From NCBI RefSeq assembly GCF_030815955.1, contig NZ_JAUSXK010000001.1, positions 1,488,001 to 1,552,000 on the forward strand: a stretch of 64,000 bases of DNA, in the 5' to 3' direction. Both the position numbers and the translations under genes were made by a program. Positions within the stretch are counted from its first letter, which is position 1; every line of letters begins with the position of its first letter. The notes under the pieces are model-generated. The model saw only the letters and a list, made by a program, of their open reading frames with translations. It was not told the origin of the DNA and made no database searches. This stretch comes from Microbacterium murale (GTDB taxonomy: Bacteria > Actinomycetota > Actinomycetes > Actinomycetales > Microbacteriaceae). Below are positions 1 to 8,422 of the stretch, piece after piece.

Positions 1-42
1 GCCGAGCACCAGAAGCGCGCGGTCCAGCACCCCATCGCTCAT
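1..42 (-). CDS. N-terminal 14 codons of an unidentified minus-strand gene (partial)
   Basis: An ATG on the minus strand at 42 opens a frame reading MSDGVLDRALLVLG up to the window edge. It is divergent from the IclR-family gene at 150 across a 107-nt gap, which suggests a shared control region. The pattern of a small N-terminus followed by xxRALxVL is reminiscent of the first helix of IclR proteins, but 14 residues are too few for an assignment. Confidence 0.45.
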   Translation of the reverse strand, partial: MSDGVLDRALLVLG

Positions 43-149
43 CCTGCATCCTTCGCTCGATTCTGCGGATCGATTCTTCTCGGTTCGAGGCTACCGGCAC
101 GCGTCAGGCCCTCGTACGGCTGACGCCGTCGCGTGATAGATCTAGACCG

Positions 150-899
150 ATGGCAAACTCCCTGTCCGGCGACTCGATGACCGAGCGCATCGTCCGTGTG
201 CTCGACACGTTCACGATCGACCGCACCGTCCAGACCGCCACCGAGATCGCCGCCCGCGCCGACCTGCCGGTATCCAGCGCGCATCGCATCGTGGGCGACC
301 TGATCGACGCGGGTCTGCTGGAGCGCGATGAGGACAAGCGCGTCCGCCTCGGCCTGCGTCTGTGGGAGCTCGCTCTGCGCGGCTCGAGCGCACTGCGATT
401 GCGCCAGGCTGCATTGCCGCACATGGAGCACGTGCAGGCGCTGATCCGCGAACACACCCAGCTCGCCGTGCTCGAGCATGAGGAGGCCCTCTTCCTCGAG
501 CGGCTGTCGCATCCGGATGCCGGCGCCAACATCACGCGCATCGCGGGCCGCCTTCCCGTGCACGCGTCGTCGTCGGGTCTGGTGCTGCTCGCCCATGCCG
601 ACCCTTCGATCAGGGAACGAGTCCTCGCCGGACCGCTGCGCGCCGTCGCGCGCGAGACGGCGACGGATGCCGCAACCCTGCGTGCAGTGCTCGCATCGAT
701 CCGGCGACACGGATACGTCATCGCGCCGGGATCCATAGAAGCCGTCTCCACTGGCGTCGCTGTGCCGGTGCGCGATCACGGCGAGGTCGTCGCTGCGCTC
801 TCGGTCGTGCTGCCACGCGAGAGCGCGACGAGTGCTGCGGTCGACGCACTGCTGGACGCCGCCACGGCCATCGAGCAAGACCTCAATCTGTCGCGCTGA
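150..899 (+). CDS. IclR-family transcriptional regulator
   Basis: A 249-residue protein with the IclR layout. Residues 14-75 form a winged helix-turn-helix (DLPVSSAHRIVGDLIDAGLL is the recognition part), followed by a C-terminal effector domain with the usual ALxxMExVqALIREHTQLAVL linker and a GVAVPVRDHGEVVAALSVV core near residue 200. IclR proteins bind small aromatic or carboxylic effectors. The next gene, 122 nt downstream on the same strand, is 4-hydroxybenzoate hydroxylase, so a PobR/PcaU-like role is a reasonable inference. The ATG at 150 has no Shine-Dalgarno; an alternative ATG is at 177. The divergent partial gene at 1-42 may share its promoter region. Confidence 0.85.
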   Translation: MANSLSGDSMTERIVRVLDTFTIDRTVQTATEIAARADLPVSSAHRIVGDLIDAGLLERDEDKRVRLGLRLWELALRGSSALRLRQAALPHMEHVQALIREHTQLAVLEHEEALFLERLSHPDAGANITRIAGRLPVHASSSGLVLLAHADPSIRERVLAGPLRAVARETATDAATLRAVLASIRRHGYVIAPGSIEAVSTGVAVPVRDHGEVVAALSVVLPRESATSAAVDALLDAATAIEQDLNLSR

Positions 900-1021
900 C
901 TCCCATTCAACGGGAAAGTGACGAGGGCGCGATGTGCGCACGGCACACTGGTCGACAAGCGGATGCCGATACCGGAGATCGCCCGCTCAGAACCCCGCAG
1001 AACACCGTCGAAGGAGACGCC

Positions 1022-2218
1022 ATGAGCGCAGGCGCACCGCACTCCCAGAAGATCCGCACTCAGGTCGCGATCGTCGGAGCGGGGCCCGCCGGCCTCATCC
1101 TCTCCCACCTGCTCGCCGACGCCGGCGTCGAGTCCATCATCATCGACCAGCGCTCACGCGACGAGATCGAGTCGACGATCCGCGCCGGAATCCTTGAGCA
1201 GGGCACGGTCGACCTGCTCACCGCGATCGATCCGAACTCACGCGTCAACACGGTCGGGAACCGCCACGACGGTATCGAACTGCGCTTCCAAAGCGAGGGG
1301 CACCGCATCGACTTCCCCGGCCTGGTGGGTCGTAGCGTCTGGCTCTATCCGCAGCATGAGGTGCTCAAGGACATGCTGCGGTTGCGCCTCGACGCGGGTC
1401 AGGATCTGCGCTTCGGCGTCACTGCAACCCGAGTCGAGGGCGTCGAGACCGATACCCCGTGCGTCGTCGCGACCACCGCGGACGGCGAGGAGATCACGAT
1501 CGAGGCCGAGTTCGTCGTCGGGGCCGACGGTTCGCGCTCGGTCGTGCGGCCCGCCGTAACCGGCTCGTCCACCGGCGGTTTCTTCCGCGAGTACCCGTTC
1601 GCCTGGTTCGGCATCCTGACCGAAGCGCCGCCGTCGGCAGATGAACTGATCTACAGCAACTCCCCGAACGGCTTCGCCCTCATCAGCCAGCGCAGCCCGG
1701 AGGTGCAGCGCATGTACTTCCAGTGCGACCCCGACGCCGACCCGAACGCGTTGAGCGAGGACGAGATCTGGGAAACGCTGCAGGCCCGCGTGCCGGGCAC
1801 CGCCCTCAAGGAGGGCAGGATCTTCCAGCGCGACGTGCTGCGCTTCCGCAGCTTCGTGGCGCACGAACTCCGTCGCGGTCGCGCGGCCCTCGTCGGCGAT
1901 GCCGCTCACACTGTGCCGCCGACCGGGGCGAAGGGGATGAACCTGGCGGTCGCCGATGTTGTCCTGCTCGCTCGCGCCCTGCGCTCGCTGTTCAGCGAGA
2001 ACGATGAACGCCTGATCGACGGCTACGCCGAGCAGGCCTCCCGCCGAATCTGGAAGGCACAGCACTTCTCGTGGTGGATGACGAGCATGCTGCACTCGAC
2101 GCCAGACGCGAGCGACTTCGACCGACACCGCCAGATCGGCGAACTGCACTCGGTCGTGGAGTCCGACGCAGGTCGCACCTATCTCGCCGAGGCGTACACC
2201 GGATGGCCGATCGACTGA
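1022..2218 (+). CDS. pobA: 4-hydroxybenzoate 3-monooxygenase (p-hydroxybenzoate hydroxylase)
   Basis: A 398-residue class A flavoprotein hydroxylase; the family is about 390-395 residues. It converts 4-hydroxybenzoate, NADPH and O2 to protocatechuate. The N-terminal FAD-binding GAGPAGL lies near residues 18-24, the DG motif (VVGADGSRSVVR) near 165, and the GD motif GDAAHTVPPTGAKGMNLA near residue 290. The RSRDEIESTIRAGILEQG stretch after the Rossmann fold is typical of PobA. I chose the ATG at 1022 because GAAGGAG lies just upstream; the frame stays open further upstream without a ribosome site. The IclR gene lies directly upstream. No protocatechuate ring-cleavage gene is visible here. Confidence 0.92.
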   Translation: MSAGAPHSQKIRTQVAIVGAGPAGLILSHLLADAGVESIIIDQRSRDEIESTIRAGILEQGTVDLLTAIDPNSRVNTVGNRHDGIELRFQSEGHRIDFPGLVGRSVWLYPQHEVLKDMLRLRLDAGQDLRFGVTATRVEGVETDTPCVVATTADGEEITIEAEFVVGADGSRSVVRPAVTGSSTGGFFREYPFAWFGILTEAPPSADELIYSNSPNGFALISQRSPEVQRMYFQCDPDADPNALSEDEIWETLQARVPGTALKEGRIFQRDVLRFRSFVAHELRRGRAALVGDAAHTVPPTGAKGMNLAVADVVLLARALRSLFSENDERLIDGYAEQASRRIWKAQHFSWWMTSMLHSTPDASDFDRHRQIGELHSVVESDAGRTYLAEAYTGWPID

Positions 2219-2222
2219 GCTC

Positions 2223-3053
2223 TCACGCGTCCGTCCGGATCGCGAGCGCACGCGCATCGTGCGGAGCGTGTCCGCGGGCGTCATTGTCGAAGTACACGTA
2301 GACGTCCCTCGGCGGCTCGTCGCCGGCGCCGCGGGACCAGCGCCTGACGAGCTCCGCCCACCCGTCCAGCTCGGCATCCGTGTACCCGCTGTGATAGAGC
2401 TCCTCTGCGCCATGCAGCCGGACGTAGACGAACTCCGCCGTGAGCTCGTCGAAACGTGGAAACCGACCGGCGGTGTCGGCCACGACCATCGCGACTCCAT
2501 GCTCGCGCAGCAACTCCCCGGCATCGTGAAAGCTCTCGGCCCTCGGCTCGAGCGCGTGGCGGATCGGGCGATCCTCATCGATCTCGAGCCACGATCTGTC
2601 GCGAAGTCGATCATCGTGCCGCCTCGCCAGTTCCAACGCAGCGCCCGTCGAGCGCGGAAGAAGCGCGAGGAACGCAGCGAGCAGTTCCGGGTGGAACTCC
2701 TGCCGCTCCGGAAGCTGCCACAGCACCGGTCCGAGGGAGGGCCCCAGTGCGAGAACGCCTGACGCGAAGAAGTTCGCGAGTGCGGTCTCCACGTGGCGCA
2801 GACGGAGCATGTGCGTCACATATCGTGACCCTTTGACGGCGAACACGAATCCCTCCGGCACGGACTCGCGCCAGTGGTGAAAGCTCGCGGGCCGCTGCAG
2901 CGAGTAGAACGATCCGTTGAGCTCGAGCGTCGAGAACTGCTCCCCGACGTACTCGAGTTCGCGGCGCTGCGGAAGCCCCGCCGGGTAGAAATCACCGCGC
3001 CATCCGTCGTACCGCCAGCCGGATGTGCCCACACGCACGACGCCGGATGTCAC
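2223..3053 (-). CDS. DUF72 family protein
   Basis: A 276-residue DUF72 (YecE-like) protein with a TIM-barrel-like fold of unknown biochemical role. Family hallmarks are the start VRVGTSGWRYDGWRGDFYP, the ELNGSFYSLQRPASFHHW block, FAVKGSRYVTH, the WQLPERQEFHPE segment and the C-terminal FVYVRLHG and VYVYFDNDARGHAPHDA motifs. The start is GTG, preceded by GAGGT. The gene begins 12 nt after the dps stop, so the two are probably co-transcribed. Function is not known. Confidence 0.85.
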   Translation of the reverse strand: MTSGVVRVGTSGWRYDGWRGDFYPAGLPQRRELEYVGEQFSTLELNGSFYSLQRPASFHHWRESVPEGFVFAVKGSRYVTHMLRLRHVETALANFFASGVLALGPSLGPVLWQLPERQEFHPELLAAFLALLPRSTGAALELARRHDDRLRDRSWLEIDEDRPIRHALEPRAESFHDAGELLREHGVAMVVADTAGRFPRFDELTAEFVYVRLHGAEELYHSGYTDAELDGWAELVRRWSRGAGDEPPRDVYVYFDNDARGHAPHDARALAIRTDA

Positions 3054-3065
3054 GGCGCACCTCAG

Positions 3066-3641
3066 TCAGCCCCGCGTTGCGGGCTTCCGGTTCTCGGCAC
3101 TCACCATCCACGCGAACTGCTCGAGCTTCTCGATGATCGCGTGCAGGATGTCGGCGCTGGTGGGATCCGCCTCATCGACATCGTCGTGCACGTCGCGCAT
3201 CGTGTGCACGACAGCCTCGAGCCGGACGGTGATCAGGTCGACGGTCTCAGTGGTGTCGATCTCCCCCTGCGGGTACTCCGGCAGAGTTGTGGTCGCCGCG
3301 ACGACATCGCTGCGCCCGTCCGGCACCGCATGCAGCGCCCGCATCCGCTCGGCGACTGTGTCACTGAACTCCCGCGCCGCCTCGATGATCTCGTCGAGCT
3401 GTCGGTGCGTGTCACGGAAGTTGCGTCCGATCACATTCCAGTGCGCCTGCTTGCCCTGCATCGCGAGTTCGATCAGGTCGACCAGCACCGCCTGCAGGTG
3501 CGCGCTCAGCTCCTTGGATGCGACGAACCCCTTCTCGGCGTTCTGTCGGCGTGTGCTCTTCTCACCCGTGCCGCCGCGCGCCGCGCGACGGGACTCGGCG
3601 GGTGCCTGCTTTTCGGATGCTTTCGTCGTTGCCATCATCAT
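3066..3641 (-). CDS. dps: Dps family ferritin-like DNA-binding protein
   Basis: A 191-residue Dps protein. It forms a dodecameric shell that oxidises and stores iron with peroxide and can coat DNA. The four-helix core holds the Dps ferroxidase signature KQAHWNVIGRNFRDTHRQLD (about residues 63-82), with the His and downstream Asp/Glu ligands, and the second helix VDLITVRLEAVVHTMRDVHDDVDE. The first 35 residues are rich in Lys, Arg and Ser, which resembles the DNA-binding tails of actinobacterial Dps. A TACCGT hexamer 7 nt upstream of the ATG (3649-3654) suggests a leaderless transcript. The DUF72 gene follows after 12 nt. Confidence 0.9.
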   Translation of the reverse strand: MMMATTKASEKQAPAESRRAARGGTGEKSTRRQNAEKGFVASKELSAHLQAVLVDLIELAMQGKQAHWNVIGRNFRDTHRQLDEIIEAAREFSDTVAERMRALHAVPDGRSDVVAATTTLPEYPQGEIDTTETVDLITVRLEAVVHTMRDVHDDVDEADPTSADILHAIIEKLEQFAWMVSAENRKPATRG

Positions 3642-3698
3642 GACAGCGACGGTAGCCGCGGTCGGCCGACGCCATCCAGGGCCTTGACAAGCGGGGCT

Positions 3699-4541
3699 TC
3701 ACCCCAGCCGCTGTTCGTCCGAGTGGGCGGCGACGGGTCCGCCTTCCGCGCCGGCACGCCTCACGCGTGCACGGAAGCGCCACGCCGTGATCGCGAGCAC
3801 CGCCACAGCCAGGACGACAGCGGTGGATGCCACGACCGGTGCTGCCGGATTCTCGGCCCAACGCCCGACCGCGATCCAGACCAGCCCCCACGCCGTCGCC
3901 GCAGCCGGTGCCAACCGTCCGCCTCGCCAGGCCGTGAACGCGGCGATGAGTCCGGTGACGATGAGCGTGATCACACCAGGAGTCCCCGGCGCCTTGGTCC
4001 ACTCGTCCATCCCGACAGCAGCGAGCCAGGCAGCCAGATTCGCGGCGGCCGCGACCGTCACCCACCCGAGATACAGGCCTATCGTTCCGTCGACGAGGAC
4101 GATCTCCGCGATCGTGCCGCGGCGCCGCCGACGGCAGACGCGGACGAATGTCACCAGCAGCACGCCGAGCAGGATCACGATGATCACGAACGATTCTGCG
4201 ATGCGCCAGGCCTGAACGCACATGATCCACACGGCGTTCAGAAGGGCAGATGCTGCGACGCCGTAGCCGACCGAGCGATGCAGCGGCTTCGCCGCCTGAG
4301 CGGGAACCAGCTGCCAGAGGGCGTATCCCACCAACCCCAGGTAGATCACAGACCAGATCGCGAACGCGACACCGGCGGGCGCAAGCACCGTGGCATCAGC
4401 CGCGAACGCGCCGCCCGCGGCCTCCGGCATGGGTGTGCCGCCAAGCAGCCCTGACCCGAAGAGCGCCGCGACGACGGCGCCCGCAACGCTCAGCGCGACG
4501 ACGATGCGGCGGACACGGTCAGACTTCTCCGTCTGGGACAT
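3699..4541 (-). CDS. TspO/MBR-related (tryptophan-rich sensory) membrane protein
   Basis: A 280-residue polytopic protein with about seven hydrophobic segments. The motif LAPAGVAFAIWSVIYLGLVG (about residues 53-72) matches the tryptophan-rich sensory protein / TspO-MBR family first signature, and WxSxWxx-like segments follow (LLNAVWIMCVQAWRIAE; IGLYLGWVTVAAAANLAAW). It is longer than classical TspO (about 160 residues) because of extra C-terminal membrane segments. TspO proteins bind tetrapyrroles and affect stress responses; the ligand here is unknown. A TACTGT hexamer (4548-4553) 6 nt before the ATG suggests a leaderless transcript. Confidence 0.7.
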   Translation of the reverse strand: MSQTEKSDRVRRIVVALSVAGAVVAALFGSGLLGGTPMPEAAGGAFAADATVLAPAGVAFAIWSVIYLGLVGYALWQLVPAQAAKPLHRSVGYGVAASALLNAVWIMCVQAWRIAESFVIIVILLGVLLVTFVRVCRRRRRGTIAEIVLVDGTIGLYLGWVTVAAAANLAAWLAAVGMDEWTKAPGTPGVITLIVTGLIAAFTAWRGGRLAPAAATAWGLVWIAVGRWAENPAAPVVASTAVVLAVAVLAITAWRFRARVRRAGAEGGPVAAHSDEQRLG

Positions 4542-4571
4542 GTCCCCACAGTAGACGGGGCGCTGCGACGA

Positions 4572-5855
4572 CTACTCCGCTGCCGGCGGCGTGGCGCAGA
4601 TGGCGCTGTCGGCGATGGCCTGGTGATACTGCTCCGCCGTGAAGGGCAGACCGAACTCCGGCGCTGTCTGCCCGCTCGCCGCCGGCGCCTTCGAGGCGAT
4701 CGCGGCGAGCTCCCAGGCGAGGTAGGCCGCGGGCGAACTCCCCGCCGTCGAGTTGTTCAGCACGACGGCGACGGTGAAGCCGGTCTCAGGGTCGGAGTAC
4801 GCCGCCGTCGCGTAACCGGGGGTCCAGCCGTGCTGGCCGACGAGCGGTCCGACCAGGTAGGCACCGCCCGTGGCCTGGAACCAGGAATCCGCGCCTTCGT
4901 GTGCGGGCAGCGGAGTCGAGAATCGACCGGGTTTGGCGCCCTCGTCGCGCAGGGCCTGACGCGCGGTCGCCTGAACGTAACGGCCGAGGTCGTCAATCGT
5001 CGAGACCGCGCCAGAATCGGTGAATCCGCTGCTGGCCGAGAGCGCAGTGATGTCGACGGGCGCAGCGCAGTCGTAGCCGCCTTCGATCGGAGGCAGGTAG
5101 TTGCCGCTGAGCGCGCTCTCACCGGGAGCCGCAGCCTCGGAACCAGGCAGCGACGTGCCAGCGAGTTCGAGCGGCCGAGTCACGTATTCGGCGATGAGCT
5201 GCGACGCGCTCTTGCCGGACGCGCGCTCCAGCGCAAGACCGAGCAGCAGGTAGCCGGCATCCGAATCACGATAGGTCGTGTGCGGCGCCACGGCGTCCTG
5301 ACCGAGGCCGAACGACGCCAGCTCCAACGCCGGCCACACCCGTTCCGGCGTGTTGAGCCACATGCCCTTGACCGCTGCCTCGGATGAGCCGGCCCCGCTG
5401 GTGCCGTTGCAGAGGTCGAGCAGAGTCACGTCCTCCATCTGCGCGACCCCGGACACATACTCGGGAACCGACGCGTCGAGCTCGACGACATCGTCATCCA
5501 CGAGGCCGTACAGCACGTCGCAGGTCATCATGCGGGTGACGTCTGCGACGCGGAAGCTCATGTCGGTCGTGATCTCCGACTGATCCTCGACGGACTGCGT
5601 GCCGAGGCCGGTGACCCAGGTGCCGCTCCACGGCACCCACACACCGACGATCGCGCCGGTCGCGCCGGTGGACACCATTGCGTTCTCGACTGCTGCCTGC
5701 AACTGTGCCGCCGTGTCATCCGGCAAGGCGCCATTGACCTGCTCGGGAGGCGTGTAGGAGAAGGACTCCTCTCCGGAGCAACCGGTCAGGACGAGCGCGA
5801 GCGCAGCAGCGCCTGCGGCGGCGGCACGCCAACGGCGCGACGAGAGAAGGTGCAT
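4572..5855 (-). CDS. Beta-lactamase/DD-peptidase-fold lipoprotein lacking the catalytic motifs
   Basis: A 427-residue secreted lipoprotein: signal peptide with lipobox LTGC (Cys26), then a class C beta-lactamase / D-alanyl-D-alanine carboxypeptidase-like domain recognisable from SFRVADVTRMMT, LASGKSA-type and YLLLGLALERASG segments. The normal active-site residues are absent. The SxxK tetrad reads DVTR (105-108), the LLxHTSG block reads LCNGTSG (148-154), and the YxN position reads DSD (197-199). GQHGWTPGY keeps part of the HxG region. It is therefore probably a pseudoenzyme or a changed activity at the cell surface. The start is at 5855, where GGAG lies 9 nt upstream; the open frame extends to 5900 without a ribosome site. 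Confidence 0.8.
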   Translation of the reverse strand: MHLLSSRRWRAAAAGAAALALVLTGCSGEESFSYTPPEQVNGALPDDTAAQLQAAVENAMVSTGATGAIVGVWVPWSGTWVTGLGTQSVEDQSEITTDMSFRVADVTRMMTCDVLYGLVDDDVVELDASVPEYVSGVAQMEDVTLLDLCNGTSGAGSSEAAVKGMWLNTPERVWPALELASFGLGQDAVAPHTTYRDSDAGYLLLGLALERASGKSASQLIAEYVTRPLELAGTSLPGSEAAAPGESALSGNYLPPIEGGYDCAAPVDITALSASSGFTDSGAVSTIDDLGRYVQATARQALRDEGAKPGRFSTPLPAHEGADSWFQATGGAYLVGPLVGQHGWTPGYATAAYSDPETGFTVAVVLNNSTAGSSPAAYLAWELAAIASKAPAASGQTAPEFGLPFTAEQYHQAIADSAICATPPAAE

Positions 5856-5920
5856 GTAGGTGACTCCAGGATGATTTGTGCTCCCGAGTCTAAAGCGCAC
5901 TCAGCGAAACACGTCATCCA

Positions 5921-5948
5921 TGGACCGCACACCCGGCAGACGTACAGT
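5921..5948 (+). promoter_or_regulatory. Putative promoter of the DUF2470 gene
   Basis: TGGACC (5921-5926), a 16-bp spacer and TACAGT (5943-5948). The -10 ends 6 nt before the GTG at 5955, so the transcript would be leaderless. No Shine-Dalgarno is visible. Confidence 0.45.
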
Positions 5949-5954
5949 GATGTC

Positions 5955-6269
5955 GTGCCCCACATCTTCGAACCCGACGTCGTCGCAGCCATCCTCCGTC
6001 ACATGAACGGCGATCATGCCGACGACAACCTCCTCATCGCTCGTGCCTTCGCCACGGCATCCGATCTCGAGATCACGAGTGCCGTGATGACCGACGTCGA
6101 CGGCGACGGCGGCGCCTGGCAGATCGTGCGCGCCGGCATTCCGGAGGAGCTGCGAGTGCCGTGGCCAGGCGGCGAGATCTCCGAGCGGGCGGCCGTACGC
6201 CGTGAGATCGTCGCGCTGTACGACGTCGCCTGCGAGAAGCTGGGCGTCGAGCCGCGCCCGCATTCCTGA
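5955..6269 (+). CDS. DUF2470 domain protein, heme-related
   Basis: A 104-residue protein with the DUF2470 motif HMNGDHADDNLLIARAF (about residues 15-31). This domain occurs as the C-terminal part of heme-utilisation (HugZ-like) proteins and as stand-alone partners of heme oxygenase. The heme oxygenase gene begins 46 nt downstream, which supports a role in heme binding or degradation. The start is taken as GTG at 5955 (VPHIFEPDVV) because a TACAGT box lies 6 nt upstream; the open frame continues upstream into the divergent promoter region but shows no family-like sequence there. Confidence 0.75.
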   Translation: MPHIFEPDVVAAILRHMNGDHADDNLLIARAFATASDLEITSAVMTDVDGDGGAWQIVRAGIPEELRVPWPGGEISERAAVRREIVALYDVACEKLGVEPRPHS

Positions 6270-6291
6270 GAGCAGCCCCTTCTCCCCGAGG

Positions 6292-6310
6292 TTAGGTTGC
6301 CCTTACACTG
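6292..6310 (+). promoter_or_regulatory. DtxR/IdeR-type iron box upstream of heme oxygenase
   Basis: TTAGGTTGCCCTTACACTG closely follows the DtxR/IdeR consensus TTAGGTTAGCCTAACCTAA in its left half and centre. It ends 5 nt before the heme oxygenase ATG and contains TACACT (6304-6309), a likely -10 for a leaderless transcript. Binding of the iron-loaded repressor would block transcription under iron-replete conditions. Confidence 0.75.
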
Positions 6311-6315
6311 GCGAT

Positions 6316-6963
6316 ATGGCCGAAATCCTCTCCTTCTCCGCCGCTCTGCGCGAGCGCTCCTCAGGCTCGCACTCACGCAGCGAGCACGCCGGATTCATGT
6401 CCGACCTGCTCAGGGGCGAAGGCTCGCGCGCGGACTACGTCTCCCTCGTCACGCAGCACTACTTCATCTACGAGGCGCTGGAATCCGTCGGCGAACGCAT
6501 GCGCAAGGATCCAGTGGCCGCGGTGTTCATCAGCGACAAGCTGACCCGCCTTCCCGCCATCGAGGCTGATCTCGAGTTCCTCATCGGGCCCGACTGGCAG
6601 GCCGGCATCTCCCCGCTGCCGACGACGCAGCGCTACGTCGACCGCATCAACGAGGTCGGGGCGACGTGGGCAGGCGGCTTCGTCGCGCACCACTACACCC
6701 GCTACCTCGGCGACCTCTCCGGTGGCGTCTTCATCGGGCGCGTCATGCAGCGCCGCTTCGGATTCGAGACCAACGGCGTGGGCTTCTATCTGTTCGACGA
6801 CATCGCCGACCCCAACGCCTTCAAGGATGTCTACCGCGAGCAGTTGGATGCCGCGCCATGGGACGATGCGGAGCGCGAGCGCGTGATCGACGAGGTGCTG
6901 CTGGCCTATCAGTTCAACACCGAGCTGTTCCTGGATCTCGACAGGGCTCGCGCGGCCGCCTAG
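6316..6963 (+). CDS. hmuO: Heme oxygenase (biliverdin-forming)
   Basis: A 215-residue heme oxygenase of the HmuO/HO-1 family, which is 200-220 residues in bacteria. It opens heme to biliverdin, CO and Fe2+ to recover iron. The proximal histidine lies in SGSHSRSEHAGFMSDLL (about residues 15-31). The distal helix is GGFVAHHYTRYLGDLSGGVF (about 117-136) with the flexible glycines GDLSGG. The NAFKDVYREQLDA and EVLLAYQFNTELFLDL C-terminal blocks are typical. An IdeR-type box overlaps its promoter, and the DUF2470 gene lies directly upstream. Its stop overlaps that of the convergent helicase gene by 4 nt. Confidence 0.93.
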   Translation: MAEILSFSAALRERSSGSHSRSEHAGFMSDLLRGEGSRADYVSLVTQHYFIYEALESVGERMRKDPVAAVFISDKLTRLPAIEADLEFLIGPDWQAGISPLPTTQRYVDRINEVGATWAGGFVAHHYTRYLGDLSGGVFIGRVMQRRFGFETNGVGFYLFDDIADPNAFKDVYREQLDAAPWDDAERERVIDEVLLAYQFNTELFLDLDRARAAA

Positions 6964-8351
6964 GCGTTGACCTCGGGCGTCGACGCCTTCTCCCAGGCCT
7001 CGCGCATGAAGCGGCGCACGTCCTCATCGACCCTGATGTCGCTCGGCCGCAGGGGCCGTGAGAGGTAAAGACCGTCCAATGACGTCAGTCGTGAAAGCGC
7101 CACGTAGGTCTGCCCCGGTGCGAACGCCCCGCCGCCGAGGTCGATGATCGCCCGGTCGTACGTCTTCCCCTGCGACTTGTGGATCGTGACGGCCCACGCC
7201 AACCGCAGTGGGAACTGCAGGAACTCTGCGATCACGTCGCGACTGAGAGTCTTGGTGCTCTGGTCGTAGGAGTAGCGGAACCTCTCCCACACTGCGGGCT
7301 CCACTTCGACGTCCTCACCGTCGATCTCCACCCGCACCGACCCGCCGAGGATGCGTTTCACTGTACCGATCGTGCCGTTCACCCAGCGCGGGGGCTCGCC
7401 TGTCATCGAGACGTCGTTGCGCAGGAACATGACCTGAGCGCCGACCTTGAGCTTGAGCTCGGCGTCGGCGGGGTATGAGGAGTCCCCTCGTCCGAAGTCG
7501 CCGTTGATCTCCGCCCGCGCGGTCTGCTCCTTGCCCGCGAGAGCCGCGAGGTGGCGACGGTTGATGTTGTTGACGATGTCATTGCGCGTCGCGAGCGTGA
7601 TCATCGGCACCTCGCCGGGCTCGGGATCGGGGGGCGTGCGCGCGCCTTGACTGTTGAGCACTCCGGCGATCTCCGCCGTCACACGCCCGTAGCGCACCGC
7701 GTTCAGCATCGCCTTGAAACCGTCATCCGACTGACGGTGGATCTGCACCAGCTCGCGCACGTGCAGTTCGGCGCCGTGCCGTCCGAGGTCGATGAGACCA
7801 TCGGACTCGCCCATGGTCGCGCCGGCCCAGACCTTCGCGTCGAAGAACCAGAACGAGCGGTAGTGGTCCTGCACATAGCGCAGCTCGTCACCGCGAGGCG
7901 GCACCGGTGCCAACTGGTACGGGTCGCCGAACATCACGACCTGCACGCCGCCGAACGGCTCCGCCCGTCGCCCCCTGGCCTGACGGAGCGCCCGGTCCAT
8001 GCCGTCCATGAGGTCGGCGTTGACCATCGAGATCTCGTCGATCACCAGCGTGTCGATGGCGTTGAGGATGCGGCGGGTCGCGTCGTTCTGCTCGATCTCG
8101 CTCTCGGCGATCAGCCCGATCGGGAGGCGGAACAGCGAGTGGATCGTCTGCCCCTCGACATTCAGCGCAGCGACTCCGGTGGGGGCGCAGATCGCGATCT
8201 GCTTCTCGGTGTTCCAGGCGAAGTACTGCAACAGGGTCGACTTGCCGGTGCCGGCGCGACCGGTGATGAAGACATGCTCCCTGGTGTCCTCGATGAGCCG
8301 ATACAGCTCCTGCTGCTCGGATGAGAGGGCGGGAAGAGACACGACTCTCAT
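6960..8351 (-). CDS. PIF1-like AAA helicase
   Basis: A 463-residue superfamily 1B helicase of the PIF1/RecD type, predicted to unwind DNA 5' to 3'. Walker A is GRAGTGKST (31-39), followed by CAPTGVAALNVEGQTIHSLF (motif Ia, 55-74). Walker B is VIDEISM (103-109), then GVQVVMFGDPYQLAPV (motif III), and the C-terminal UvrD-like part holds LAWAVTIHKSQGKTYDRAII and YVALSRLTSLDGLYL. No accessory domain is fused. The gene is convergent with heme oxygenase and divergent from the membrane protein at 8423. Confidence 0.9.
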   Translation of the reverse strand: MRVVSLPALSSEQQELYRLIEDTREHVFITGRAGTGKSTLLQYFAWNTEKQIAICAPTGVAALNVEGQTIHSLFRLPIGLIAESEIEQNDATRRILNAIDTLVIDEISMVNADLMDGMDRALRQARGRRAEPFGGVQVVMFGDPYQLAPVPPRGDELRYVQDHYRSFWFFDAKVWAGATMGESDGLIDLGRHGAELHVRELVQIHRQSDDGFKAMLNAVRYGRVTAEIAGVLNSQGARTPPDPEPGEVPMITLATRNDIVNNINRRHLAALAGKEQTARAEINGDFGRGDSSYPADAELKLKVGAQVMFLRNDVSMTGEPPRWVNGTIGTVKRILGGSVRVEIDGEDVEVEPAVWERFRYSYDQSTKTLSRDVIAEFLQFPLRLAWAVTIHKSQGKTYDRAIIDLGGGAFAPGQTYVALSRLTSLDGLYLSRPLRPSDIRVDEDVRRFMREAWEKASTPEVNA

Positions 8352-8422
8352 GGTACGTCCCGCTCGGCGCCACTGCCCGCAACGCTCGGCACTGTCTCAG
8401 GGCGCTCTCCTAGACTGACGCC

